Part shown: piece after piece, positions 1-7,029 of the stretch
How positions within the stretch are numbered: the stretch's first letter is position 1
Layout: each line of letters begins with the position of its first letter
Origin: Candidatus Electronema nielsenii
GTDB taxonomy: Bacteria > Desulfobacterota > Desulfobulbia > Desulfobulbales > Desulfobulbaceae
Direction of reading: 5' to 3'
Length of the DNA stretch: 8,979 nt
Assembly (NCBI GenBank): GCA_026122915.1
Contig: JAGIXO010000068.1
Location: 1-8,979 of the forward strand
Made by a program: the position numbers and the translations under genes
The notes under the pieces: generated by a model
What the model saw: only the letters and a program-made list of their open reading frames with translations
Databases searched by the model: none
Told to the model about the DNA's origin: nothing

Positions 1-215
1 GGCATTTTTAAGAGTTGCACATTAGGTCTCTTATGTAAAAAGGGCGAGGGATGCCGCCAATGCGCCCAATGCCTGCCAACTTTTTTTTCTTGATGAACGT
101 TATGATTTTTTTGATGAGCAGCCAGAGTACATCACGGTGCGATTTTGGACGATTTTTCTTGACAATAGACGGACAAACAATTAATAAGTGATTCACTTGT
201 AGTCAAAAAGGTCAG

Positions 216-232
216 ACTGTTTTACAAACAGT
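216..232. repeat. Perfect inverted repeat upstream of aprBA, possible operator
   Basis: ACTGTTT (216-222) and AAACAGT (226-232) are perfect reverse complements separated by TAC. The centre lies about 120 bp upstream of the predicted aprBA transcription start. The short spacer and dyad symmetry fit a dimeric regulator site, but no specific regulator can be named from the sequence. A chance palindrome in AT-rich DNA is possible. Confidence 0.4.
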
Positions 233-261
233 GCTCGATTTGCAAAAGGATAGTTAAATCG

Positions 262-282
262 GACAGTTATTGTTAACCTGTC
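262..282. repeat. Imperfect inverted repeat upstream of aprBA, possible operator
   Basis: GACAG (262-266) is the reverse complement of CTGTC (278-282). The symmetry extends inward as TTA (267-269)/TAA (274-276) if one base (C277) is bulged. The centre at 272 is about 70 bp upstream of the predicted start near 343, a position typical of activator sites. The regulator is unknown. Confidence 0.35.
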
Positions 283-307
283 ATTATTTCATAGAAATAG
301 CAAGACG

Positions 308-336
308 TTGTACGATTTTGCGGTCAATCTTATAAT
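308..336 (+). promoter_or_regulatory. Predicted sigma-70-type promoter of aprBA
   Basis: The -10 hexamer TATAAT (331-336) is a perfect consensus. It sits 17 nt after TTGTAC (308-313), which matches the first three bases of the -35 consensus. Transcription would start near 343, giving a leader of about 44 nt before aprB. The bases just after the -10 are GC-rich (GTGGCGGCG). The leader could form a small hairpin, TTCCT (346-350)/AGGAA (361-365). The start site is a prediction only. Confidence 0.6.
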
Positions 337-386
337 GTGGCGGCGTTCCTCGCTGTCATCAGGAAAATCCAATAGGAGGTAGTTAA

Positions 387-818
387 ATGCCAAGTTTCGT
401 CAATCCGGAAAAATGTGATGGTTGCAAGGGCGGCGATAAAACCGCCTGCATGTACATCTGCCCCAACGACCTGATGGTACTCAACGTTGAGGCGATGAAG
501 GCCTACAATCAGGAGCCGGATGCATGCTGGGAGTGCTACTCCTGCGTCAAGATTTGCCCGCAGGGTGCAATCGCAGTTCGCGGCTATGATGACTTCGTAC
601 CTATGGGCGGCCAAGTTCATCCGATGCGTTCTTCTGATTCCATCATGTGGACGATCAAATTCCGTAACGGCAACATCAAACGCTTCAAGTTTCCGATTCG
701 CACCACCGCTGAAGGTTCTGCCAATGCCTACGCTGAAGCAAAAGGTACCAACCTTGATGACGAATGCCTGACGCTTGAGACTGCGCTGAAGGCTCCGACT
801 ATGCTCGCGAAGAAATAA
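387..818 (+). CDS. aprB: Adenylyl-sulfate (APS) reductase, beta subunit
   Basis: AprB is the ferredoxin-like subunit of dissimilatory APS reductase. It passes electrons through two [4Fe-4S] clusters to the FAD of AprA in the cytoplasm. The protein has 143 residues, close to the usual AprB size of about 150. Cluster ligands are visible as Cys10, 13, 21 and 25, with the long insertion between Cys13 and Cys21 typical of AprB, and as Cys47, 50, 53 and 57. Trp48 lies between the cluster motifs, where AprB has a conserved tryptophan thought to aid electron transfer. The C-terminal part (about 75-143) is the AprB tail that wraps AprA. The ATG at 387 follows an excellent AGGAGGT (374-380) with 6-nt spacing. 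It is the first gene of an aprBA pair, with a 43-nt gap to aprA and a predicted promoter just upstream. Confidence 0.97.
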   Translation: MPSFVNPEKCDGCKGGDKTACMYICPNDLMVLNVEAMKAYNQEPDACWECYSCVKICPQGAIAVRGYDDFVPMGGQVHPMRSSDSIMWTIKFRNGNIKRFKFPIRTTAEGSANAYAEAKGTNLDDECLTLETALKAPTMLAKK

Positions 819-845
819 ACAACTTTTAACTGAATCTGAACAGAT

Positions 846-853
846 AAAGGAGA
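846..853 (+). promoter_or_regulatory. Ribosome binding site deciding the aprA start
   Basis: AAAGGAGA at 846-853 lies 8 nt before the ATG at 862. The alternative in-frame TTG at 856 would leave only 2 nt, too close for initiation, so the ATG is preferred. Confidence 0.8.
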
Positions 854-861
854 TATTGAAC

Positions 862-2880
862 ATGGCTTTACCTAACAAGCCGAAAGGCGAGCTGACTGCC
901 ATTGCCAATCCGGCAATTGTTGAACATAGCTGTGATGTGCTGATCGTCGGCGGTGGTATGTCCGCTTGCGGTGCTGCATTCGAGATCAAGAAGTGGGCAC
1001 CTGCCGACATGAAGATCATCTTGGTTGATAAAGCCGCGATGATGCGTTCTGGCGCAGTTGCTCAGGGTCTGTCCGCCATCAACACCTACATCGGCGACAA
1101 CGCGATTGAGAACTATGTCAAGATGGTTCGTAACGACCTGATGGGCGTTGTTCGTGAAGACCTGATCTACGATCTGGGCCGTCACGTGGATGAGTCTGTC
1201 AAGCTGTTTGAGGAGTGGGGTCTGCCAATTTGGAAGAAGGCTGAAGACGGCTCTAACTTAGACGGTGCCAAGCCTGCTAAGAGTCTGCGCGATGGCGGTG
1301 TGCCGGTGCGTACTGGCAAGTGGCAGATCATGATCAACGGTGAGTCCTATAAGTGCATCGTTGCTGAAGCTGCTAAGAAAGCGTTGGGCGAAGAAAACAT
1401 CATGGAGCGCGTTTTCATCGTCAAGATGCTGTTGGACAAAAATCAGCCGAACACCATCGCTGGTGCAGTTGGTTTCTCCACTCGTGAGAACAAAGTTCAT
1501 GTTTTCACCTGCAAGACCGCGATGGTTGCTTGCGGTGGTGCGGTCAACATCTTCCGTCCGCGCTCTACTGGCGAGGGCAAAGGCCGTGCTTGGTACCCGG
1601 TATGGAACGCAGGTTCCACCTACACCATGTGCGCTCAGGTTGGCGCGACCCTGACCATGATGGAGAACCGCTTCACCCCAGCTCGTTTCAAAGACGGTTA
1701 CGGCCCGGTTGGTGCATGGTTCCTGCTGTTCAAGGCGAAAGTGTCTAACGGCAACGGCGAGTTCTACGCCATGGGCGATGCAGCCAAAGAAGAGCTGAAG
1801 AAGTTCATGCCGTACGGTGCTTCTGCAGTTACTCCGACCTGTCTGCGTAACCACCTGATGGTGAACGAGTTCAAAGCAGGCCGTGGTCCGGTATACATGG
1901 CTACTGACGTAGCTCTGAACTCTTTCTTGGATGAGCTGCGTGCTCAGGGCAAGAACGAAAAGGATGTTGCCAAGTTCTGGAAGCATTTGGAGTCTGAGGC
2001 TTGGGAAGACTTTTTGGATATGTCCATCGGCCAGGCAGGTCTCTGGGCCGGTATGAACATCGAGCCGGAGAAAGTCGGTTCCGAGATCATGCCCACCGAA
2101 CCGTACATGCTGGGTTCCCATTCCGGCTGCTGTGGCATCTGGACATCCGGCCCGAACGAGAGCTGGGTTCCCGATGTTCAGGGCAAGCCGCGTTCGCATC
2201 AGTACAAGTGGGGCTACAACCGTATGACCACCGTCAACGGTATGTTCACTGCCGGTGACGGCGTGGGTGCTTCCGGTCATAAGTTCTCTTCCGGTTCCCA
2301 TGCTGAAGGCCGCATCGTTGGCAAGCAGATGGTGAAGTACTGCCGTGACAACGCCAGCTTCAAGCCGGAGTTAGCACAGACTGCTGCTGAGTTGGCAGCG
2401 GAGATTTACGCTCCTGTAACTCGCTACCTGCAATATGTTGGTGCTTCCACTCATCAGGATGTCAACCCCAACTACTGCAAGCCGCAGGGCATCATGATGC
2501 GCCTGATGAAGGCCACTGACGAGTACGGCGGCGGCGTTGCCACCTACTACATGACCTCCGGCAAGATGCTGAACATATGCCTCGACCTTCTGCGGATGCT
2601 GCGCGAAGATGCCGAGAAGATGGCTGCCGGCGACCTGCATGAGCTGATGCGCGCTTGGGAGAACTATCACCGCATTTGGTGCGTGGAGACCCACATCCGT
2701 CACATTGAGTTCCGCACAGAATCCCGTTATCCGGGCTTCTACTACCGCTCTGACTACCCGACCGTTGACGATGCCAACTGGAAGGCATTCGTCAACTCCA
2801 CCTTCGATCCGAAGAGCAAAGAGTGGAAGTGCGAGAAGGTTGAGTGCATCAACATCGTTGAGACCACCCCCTGGATTTAG
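862..2880 (+). CDS. aprA: Adenylyl-sulfate (APS) reductase, alpha subunit
   Basis: AprA is the FAD-containing catalytic subunit that interconverts APS and sulfite plus AMP, a central step of dissimilatory sulfate reduction and of the reverse oxidative pathway. From the ATG at 862 the protein has 672 residues, normal for AprA. The N-terminal FAD dinucleotide motif GGGMSACG is at residues 30-37. The fumarate-reductase-like flavin fold continues with VACGG (222-226) and a C-terminal GDGVGASGHK (465-474). The block ENRFTPARFKDGYGPVGAWF (268-287) is a hallmark of AprA and holds arginines of the substrate channel. SHSGCCG (419-425) holds the probable active-site histidine (His420), and SAINTYIG (71-78) the probable active-site Asn74; these assignments rest on family knowledge. 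Codons ending in T (GCT, GTT, GGT, CGT) are common, as expected for a highly expressed gene. It is cotranscribed with aprB, and its likely electron partner is the Qmo complex downstream. Confidence 0.98.
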   Translation: MALPNKPKGELTAIANPAIVEHSCDVLIVGGGMSACGAAFEIKKWAPADMKIILVDKAAMMRSGAVAQGLSAINTYIGDNAIENYVKMVRNDLMGVVREDLIYDLGRHVDESVKLFEEWGLPIWKKAEDGSNLDGAKPAKSLRDGGVPVRTGKWQIMINGESYKCIVAEAAKKALGEENIMERVFIVKMLLDKNQPNTIAGAVGFSTRENKVHVFTCKTAMVACGGAVNIFRPRSTGEGKGRAWYPVWNAGSTYTMCAQVGATLTMMENRFTPARFKDGYGPVGAWFLLFKAKVSNGNGEFYAMGDAAKEELKKFMPYGASAVTPTCLRNHLMVNEFKAGRGPVYMATDVALNSFLDELRAQGKNEKDVAKFWKHLESEAWEDFLDMSIGQAGLWAGMNIEPEKVGSEIMPTEPYMLGSHSGCCGIWTSGPNESWVPDVQGKPRSHQYKWGYNRMTTVNGMFTAGDGVGASGHKFSSGSHAEGRIVGKQMVKYCRDNASFKPELAQTAAELAAEIYAPVTRYLQYVGASTHQDVNPNYCKPQGIMMRLMKATDEYGGGVATYYMTSGKMLNICLDLLRMLREDAEKMAAGDLHELMRAWENYHRIWCVETHIRHIEFRTESRYPGFYYRSDYPTVDDANWKAFVNSTFDPKSKEWKCEKVECINIVETTPWI

Positions 2881-2884
2881 CACA

Positions 2885-2953
2885 GGGCGGCGGATCATGA
2901 GGCAGGGCAGGGGGGCGCAAGCGCGCGTGTTCCTGTTCTGTCTCAAGCCGCCC
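2885..2953 (+). other. GC-rich RNA stem-loop in the aprA 3' region
   Basis: Directly after the aprA stop, GGGCGGC (2885-2891) pairs perfectly with GCCGCCC (2947-2953). Inside it, CAGGGCAGG (2903-2911) pairs with CCTGTTCTG (2932-2940) over nine positions if two G-U wobbles are allowed, and GCG (2915-2917)/CGC (2922-2924) can close a tip. The G-U pairs form only in RNA read from the + strand, which fits an aprA transcript. It may protect the mRNA 3' end. It lacks a T-tract, so it is probably not itself the terminator. Confidence 0.5.
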
Positions 2954-2973
2954 TTCGACGGGGCAACGCTCTG

Positions 2974-3029
2974 AATCTCCAATCTCCCGGTATCATGCTG
3001 CGGGGCTTGGAGATTTTATATTGTATTTA
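2974..3029 (+). terminator. Probable intrinsic terminator of aprBA
   Basis: AATCTCCAA (2974-2982) pairs perfectly with TTGGAGATT (3007-3015). A second inner stem, CCCG (2986-2989)/CGGG (3001-3004), stacks inside it. The T-rich run TTTATATTGTATTTA follows immediately (3015-3029). This would end aprBA transcription before the small ORF and make qmoABC a separate unit. The T-tract is interrupted by A and G, so some readthrough is plausible. Confidence 0.6.
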
Positions 3030-3052
3030 TCAGCAAAATAGCGAGACACAAC

Positions 3053-3274
3053 ATGCCAATAGTTACGTGTTCCGTTGAAGAGACGTATCTTGAAAATGAT
3101 TACGGCAACGAAATTGAAGGCATTATTGTAACGTGCAATAAATGTGGCCATGAAGTTGAAAGTTTTGGAACTTCGCAGGCCAGTATAAATAGATGTTTTG
3201 TACTCCTTAGGGAAGAATGTCCTGAAGGGGAAAATAATTATTATGTCGATGAGGATGAAATAGACGAACCTTAA
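3053..3274 (+). CDS. Small Cys-rich protein of unknown function
   Basis: This 73-residue protein is not one I can name. Visible features are CNKCGH (residues 28-33), with further cysteines at 6, 48 and 56, and a strongly acidic C-terminus (DEDEIDEP). The Cys-x2-Cys-x-His spacing and later cysteines suggest a small zinc-ribbon-like fold, which is inference only. The middle, with fGTSqaS followed by RC and ECPEGE, looks conserved in style and similar to short uncharacterised bacterial proteins, but I cannot assign a family. G+C is about 37% by my count, well below the neighbouring genes. The ribosome binding site is weak (GCGAG at 3041-3045). It sits between the aprBA terminator and qmoA in the same orientation. 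No strong own promoter is evident, and a chance ORF cannot be fully excluded. Confidence 0.6.
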   Translation: MPIVTCSVEETYLENDYGNEIEGIIVTCNKCGHEVESFGTSQASINRCFVLLREECPEGENNYYVDEDEIDEP

Positions 3275-3393
3275 CGTATACGTATAAAGGCATAAAGTTT
3301 AGAAATGACAATTCTGTTTGATTTGTGCCGCAGGGTGTTTGTCATGCGGCGCAGGTGAACCAGAAATAATTCATCAATACCAGCAGTTTTTAT

Positions 3394-3399
3394 GGAGGT
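3394..3399 (+). promoter_or_regulatory. Ribosome binding site deciding the qmoA start
   Basis: GGAGGT (3394-3399) lies 5 nt before the ATG at 3405. The frame stays open upstream to an alternative start at 3318, but that would add 29 residues unlike the family, and it has no Shine-Dalgarno sequence. Confidence 0.85.
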
Positions 3400-3404
3400 T
3401 TGGC

Positions 3405-4655
3405 ATGAGCAATGCTGCGAAAACTGGTGCGGTGCTGGTTGTGGGCGGCGGCATCAGCGGATTGACCGCTGCGCTGGAAGCTGCGGAAGTGGGCAAAGAT
3501 GTGTTCCTGATTGAACGGAATCCCTACTTCGGCGGCCGCGTGGCCCAGCTCAATCAGTATTTCCCGAAACTTTGTCCGCCGTCCTGCGGCTTGGAAATCA
3601 ACTTCAAGCGCATCAAAAACAACCGCCGCATCCGCACCTACACCATGACCACGGTCAAGTCGGTGTCGGGCGGACCGGGCAACTACGAAGTGACGCTGGA
3701 GACCGCGCCGCGCTATATCAACTCCAACTGCACTGCCTGCGGCGATTGCGCGCAAGCCTGCACCGACGAGATCGACAATGCCTTCAACTTCGGCATGGAC
3801 AAGCGCAAGGCGATTTACCTGCCGCATGAGATGGCCTTTCCGCGCCGCTACGTGCTGGCCAAGGAAGCCTGCTCCGCCCAGTGCCTTGAGGCGGTGAAAG
3901 CGGCCTGCAAGTACAACGCCATTGACACCGAGATGCAGGCCGAAACCGTCACCCTGCACGTCGGCTCCATCGTCTGGGCGACCGGCTGGAATCCCTATGA
4001 CTCCAGCAAGCTGACCAACCTCAAGCCGGAATCCTCCTCCGCGATCATCACCAACATGATGATGGAGCGCATGGCGGCAGACAACGGCCCGACCGGCGGC
4101 AAGATCGTCCGTCCCGGCGACAACAAGGAGATTGAGTCCATCGCCTTTGTTCAGTGTGCTGGCTCCCGCGACGAGAACCATCTCGAATATTGCTCCTACA
4201 TCTGCTGCATGGCCACGTTCAAGCAGATGACCTATGTCCGCGAGCGGTATCCCAACGCCAAGATTTATGTCTTCTACATTGACCTGCGCACACCGGGCAA
4301 GTACGAGCATTTCCGCGAGAAACTGCGCACCGATGCCAACGCCCAATTCATCAAGGGCAAGGTCGCTGACATTGTCGCCGAAAGCGACGGCAGCGTGACC
4401 GTGATCGCAGAAAACGCTGTCACCGGCGAGAAAATCCGGCAGAAAGTTGACATGTGCGTTCTGGCCACCGGAATGCAGCCCGCCCTTGGCGAGCAAGGCA
4501 AGGCATTGGGCCTGAAGATGGACGGCAACGGCTTTGTGGTTTCCGAGCCTGAGAAGGGCATGATCGCCGCAGGCTGCGCCAGATCCGCCGCAGATGTCTA
4601 TACCTGCGCCCAGTCCGGCACCGCCGCCGCCCTCAAAGCCATCCAGACCGCATAG
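3405..4655 (+). CDS. qmoA: Quinone-interacting oxidoreductase (Qmo) subunit A, HdrA-like
   Basis: QmoA is a cytoplasmic FAD/FeS protein related to heterodisulfide reductase subunit HdrA. In the Qmo complex it relays electrons between the membrane subunit QmoC and APS reductase. The 416-residue length fits known QmoA. The FAD motif VVGGGISGL is at 12-20, followed by the HdrA-type CPPSC (57-61). A ferredoxin-like cysteine group is at Cys109, 112, 115 and 119, and further cysteines at 156, 160, 168, 251, 263, 267 and 268 may bind clusters. A second flavin-domain ATG motif is at 192-194, and VLATGMQP at 352-359. The N-terminal domain closely resembles residues 140-176 of QmoB, as expected for these paralogous subunits. 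It is the first gene of qmoABC, with 18 nt before qmoB. The 130 nt upstream hold no clear promoter; TTGTCA (3339-3344) has only a poor -10 partner. Confidence 0.96.
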   Translation: MSNAAKTGAVLVVGGGISGLTAALEAAEVGKDVFLIERNPYFGGRVAQLNQYFPKLCPPSCGLEINFKRIKNNRRIRTYTMTTVKSVSGGPGNYEVTLETAPRYINSNCTACGDCAQACTDEIDNAFNFGMDKRKAIYLPHEMAFPRRYVLAKEACSAQCLEAVKAACKYNAIDTEMQAETVTLHVGSIVWATGWNPYDSSKLTNLKPESSSAIITNMMMERMAADNGPTGGKIVRPGDNKEIESIAFVQCAGSRDENHLEYCSYICCMATFKQMTYVRERYPNAKIYVFYIDLRTPGKYEHFREKLRTDANAQFIKGKVADIVAESDGSVTVIAENAVTGEKIRQKVDMCVLATGMQPALGEQGKALGLKMDGNGFVVSEPEKGMIAAGCARSAADVYTCAQSGTAAALKAIQTA

Positions 4656-4673
4656 CAGGAGGAGAAGAGAACA

Positions 4674-6914
4674 ATGAGCAAAGTATATGGTGCGTACCTC
4701 TGCACAGGCTGCGGCATTGGCAATGTCTTGGATGCAGATGGATTGAAAGATGCCGCGTCTGAGACCGGCATCAAGATGCAGGAGCATGACTGCCTCTGCG
4801 GCGCGGAAGGCTTGGCCCTGATCAACAAGGACATCGCCGAAAAAGGGGTCAACACCCTCGTGATCTGCGCCTGCTCGCCGCGCGTGATGCAGGATGTGTT
4901 CAGCTTCGGCGAGAACACCATCACCATCCGGGGCAACCTGCGCGAGCAGGTGGCGTGGGCCGCCGGTGATGCCGAAAAAGGCGACGAGTTCATCCAAGAG
5001 CTGGGCGAGGACTATGTCCGCATGGCCGTCACCCGCGCCCAGAAGAGCGAGCTGCCCAAGCCGTATCTGCTGGAGAACATCAGCAAAAAGATTTTAGTCA
5101 TGGGCGGCGGCATCGCCGGTCTGACCGCAGCCACCGAGGCCGCTAAGGCGGGCTACGAGGTGACGCTGGTTGAGAAGACCGCCAAGCTGGGTGGCAAGGC
5201 CCTTGGCTGGCGCAAGATGTTCCCGACGGCTTATCCATATTGCCAATTAGAGCAGCCGAATATAGAGCAGTTGGTTGCCGCTGCAACCAGCAATAGCAAG
5301 ATCACAATCAAGACCGAGACCGAAGTAGCTCGTATCGGCGGTGCGCCGGGCGCGTTCAAGGTTTCGTTCAAGGTTGCTGGCAGCAAGAGCGAGTGGGATG
5401 CTCCGGCTAAAGTGGCCGTTGACGAGCAAGAGAAAATCGATAAGGGCGAGAAGGAAGACCCGAACGCTGGTTTGCAAGTTTATACTGCGGTTGATCCTGC
5501 TGCTGATATTTACGGTGCCGTTGTTCTCGCCACCGGCTGGCGACCCGCTGATGTCTCTGAGTACGAGCATCTTGGCTACGGCAAAGTGAAGAATGTTGTT
5601 ACTAACGCTGAGTTTGAAAAAATAGCCAAGACAGGTAAAGTTCCGGCGAAAGTCGCCTTCATCCAAAGCCCCGGCGGCAAGGATCACGACCGCGATTTCC
5701 CTTATTGCAACTCTGTCACCTCAATGGTGGCTCTGAAGCAGGCCCAGTATGTCTGCGATGACAACGAGAACGGCCAAGCCTACATCCTTTATCAGCATAT
5801 CCGCACTCCGGGCAACACCGAGTTGTTCTACAAAGGGATGCAGCAGCGCGACGGCGTGTTCATGACCAAGGCCGCTGTGACCAAAATTGAGGAAGGCGGC
5901 GCGGGTCTGAAAGTGACAGCCGAAAATACGCTGCTGGGTGACACGTTGGAGCTGGAAGTTGACATGGTCGTTTTAGCCGCAGGCATGGTACCAACCACCG
6001 CTGACGCGCCGACTGTCAATTTAGCATATCGCCAAGGCCCAGCTTTCCTTGACCTGAATTTGTTTGACGGCTACGCTGATTCCCATTTCATTTGCTTCCC
6101 TTACGAGACCCGGCGTACTGGTGTCTATACCTGCGGCGGTGTGCGCAAGGCGGAGACAATGGAGGAAACCATTGACGATGCAACCGGCGCGGCTCTGAAG
6201 GCGATTCAGTGTATTGAATCTGCGAACCGGGGCGTGGCTGTGCATCCTCGTTCCGGCGACATGACCTTCCCGGACTTTTTCTTTCAGCGCTGTACTCAAT
6301 GCAAACGCTGCACGGAAGAATGTCCTTTTGGTGCGATAGACGACGATGCCAAAGGTACGCCGCTGCCCAACCCCACTCGTTGCCGCCGCTGCGGTACTTG
6401 TATGGGTGCTTGCCCGGAGCGGATCATCGGTTTTGCCGATTACAACATCGACATGATCGGCTCGATGGTCAAATCGATCAACGTGCCGGACGATGACGAA
6501 GACAAGCTGCGGATTGCAGTTTTTGTCTGCGAGAATGATGCGTATCCAGCCCTTGATATGGCAGGAATGCGCCGTAACAAGCTGAATACGTTAGTCCGCT
6601 TCATTCCAGTGCGTTGCCTCGGCTCCGTGAATATGGTTTGGATCAAGGATGCGATGTCTTCCGGCATGGACGGCGTGTTGTTGCTCGGCTGCCGTCACGG
6701 TGAGAATTATCAGTGCCACTTTGTCAAAGGCTCTGAAATCGCCAGTAAACGCATGGCTAACATTGGCGAAACTCTTGGCACCCTCGGTTTGGAGCCGGAG
6801 CGCTGCGCCGCTGAACAAGTGGCTATCTCCGATTACGACAAAATTCCGGGCATCATCGAGAGTTTTGTTGAGTCGATCAAAGAGATGGGACCGAACCCCT
6901 TCAAGGGCTTCTGA
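4674..6914 (+). CDS. qmoB: Quinone-interacting oxidoreductase (Qmo) subunit B, HdrA/MvhD-like
   Basis: QmoB is the large cytoplasmic flavoprotein of Qmo, and in models of the complex it is a candidate for contact with AprBA. The 746-residue length is typical. The N-terminal part holds CTGCGIG (10-16), HDCLCG (38-43) and Cys65/67, an HdrA-like extension. The FAD motif GGGIAGL is at 144-150, with KLGGKALGW (171-179) after it. Two complete [4Fe-4S] motifs follow: Cys540, 543, 546, 550 and Cys570, 573, 576, 580. Residues about 612-746 form an MvhD-like domain with Cys619, Cys648, Cys673 (GCRHGENYQC) and Cys681. The start is supported by AGGAGGAG (4657-4664). G+C falls from about 64% (4801-5040) to about 51% (sampled within 5221-5520) inside the gene, which may mark recombination or an assembly join. 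A nested hairpin follows the stop. Confidence 0.97.
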   Translation: MSKVYGAYLCTGCGIGNVLDADGLKDAASETGIKMQEHDCLCGAEGLALINKDIAEKGVNTLVICACSPRVMQDVFSFGENTITIRGNLREQVAWAAGDAEKGDEFIQELGEDYVRMAVTRAQKSELPKPYLLENISKKILVMGGGIAGLTAATEAAKAGYEVTLVEKTAKLGGKALGWRKMFPTAYPYCQLEQPNIEQLVAAATSNSKITIKTETEVARIGGAPGAFKVSFKVAGSKSEWDAPAKVAVDEQEKIDKGEKEDPNAGLQVYTAVDPAADIYGAVVLATGWRPADVSEYEHLGYGKVKNVVTNAEFEKIAKTGKVPAKVAFIQSPGGKDHDRDFPYCNSVTSMVALKQAQYVCDDNENGQAYILYQHIRTPGNTELFYKGMQQRDGVFMTKAAVTKIEEGGAGLKVTAENTLLGDTLELEVDMVVLAAGMVPTTADAPTVNLAYRQGPAFLDLNLFDGYADSHFICFPYETRRTGVYTCGGVRKAETMEETIDDATGAALKAIQCIESANRGVAVHPRSGDMTFPDFFFQRCTQCKRCTEECPFGAIDDDAKGTPLPNPTRCRRCGTCMGACPERIIGFADYNIDMIGSMVKSINVPDDDEDKLRIAVFVCENDAYPALDMAGMRRNKLNTLVRFIPVRCLGSVNMVWIKDAMSSGMDGVLLLGCRHGENYQCHFVKGSEIASKRMANIGETLGTLGLEPERCAAEQVAISDYDKIPGIIESFVESIKEMGPNPFKGF

Positions 6915-6923
6915 TTTTTCAGT

Positions 6924-6980
6924 CGCACTGAATCCGCGCCTGCCGGACTTTTTTTCGGCAGGTTCTGGTACTTCAGTGCG
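6924..6980 (+). other. Nested perfect hairpin between qmoB and qmoC
   Basis: The outer arms CGCACTGAA (6924-6932) and TTCAGTGCG (6972-6980) are perfect 9-bp complements. The inner arms CCTGCCG (6939-6945) and CGGCAGG (6956-6962) are perfect 7-bp complements. The inner loop contains seven consecutive T (6949-6955). There is no T-tract after the outer stem, so it does not look like a terminator. It begins 10 nt after the qmoB stop and ends 39 nt before the qmoC Shine-Dalgarno. A role in mRNA processing, in stability, or in setting QmoC levels apart from QmoAB is plausible but untested. Confidence 0.65.
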
Positions 6981-7029
6981 CCGTTGTTTCTACAGAACAG
7001 AAAATTAATTTTCAAGACAGGAGGATGAC

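Larger units (their letters stand above)
1..307. other. Upstream non-coding region, no supported gene
   Basis: I see no convincing gene here. The only sizeable open frame (minus strand, about 8-196) needs a GTG start, has no Shine-Dalgarno sequence, and its lysine run comes from T-tracts. The region is AT-rich apart from a GC-rich stretch at 42-77, which is followed by a run of eight T at 81-88. The stem GGGCG (42-46)/CGCCC (63-67) lies 13 nt before that T-run, so it is not a canonical terminator. Inverted repeats at 186-198, 216-232 and 262-282 are listed separately. A sat gene often lies near aprBA in sulfate reducers, but none is visible in this stretch. Confidence 0.6.

Noticed and set aside
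42..91. GC-rich segment followed by T8, possible terminator of an upstream gene
   Set aside because: The only clear stem (42-46/63-67) is 13 nt away from the T-run, so it does not form a canonical intrinsic terminator.
8..196. Minus-strand open frame of 62 codons
   Set aside because: GTG start without a Shine-Dalgarno sequence, lysine run from T-tracts, no recognisable motif; probably non-coding.
1258..2301. Minus-strand open frame of 347 codons opposite aprA
   Set aside because: Antisense shadow of aprA; no ribosome binding site or recognisable domain.
3274..3286. Palindromic ACGTATACGTATA stretch after the small ORF
   Set aside because: Short alternating sequence with self-complementarity; no supporting context for an operator or attachment site.
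3339..3370. Possible qmoA promoter TTGTCA ... AATAAT
   Set aside because: The spacing is about 20 nt and the -10 is weak; not strong enough to annotate.
3390..4997. Long minus-strand open frame (535 codons) opposite qmoA/qmoB
   Set aside because: It is a shadow of the GC-rich qmoA codons; composition is dominated by Ala, Gly, Val, Leu, His and Asp, and the + strand protein is clearly QmoA.
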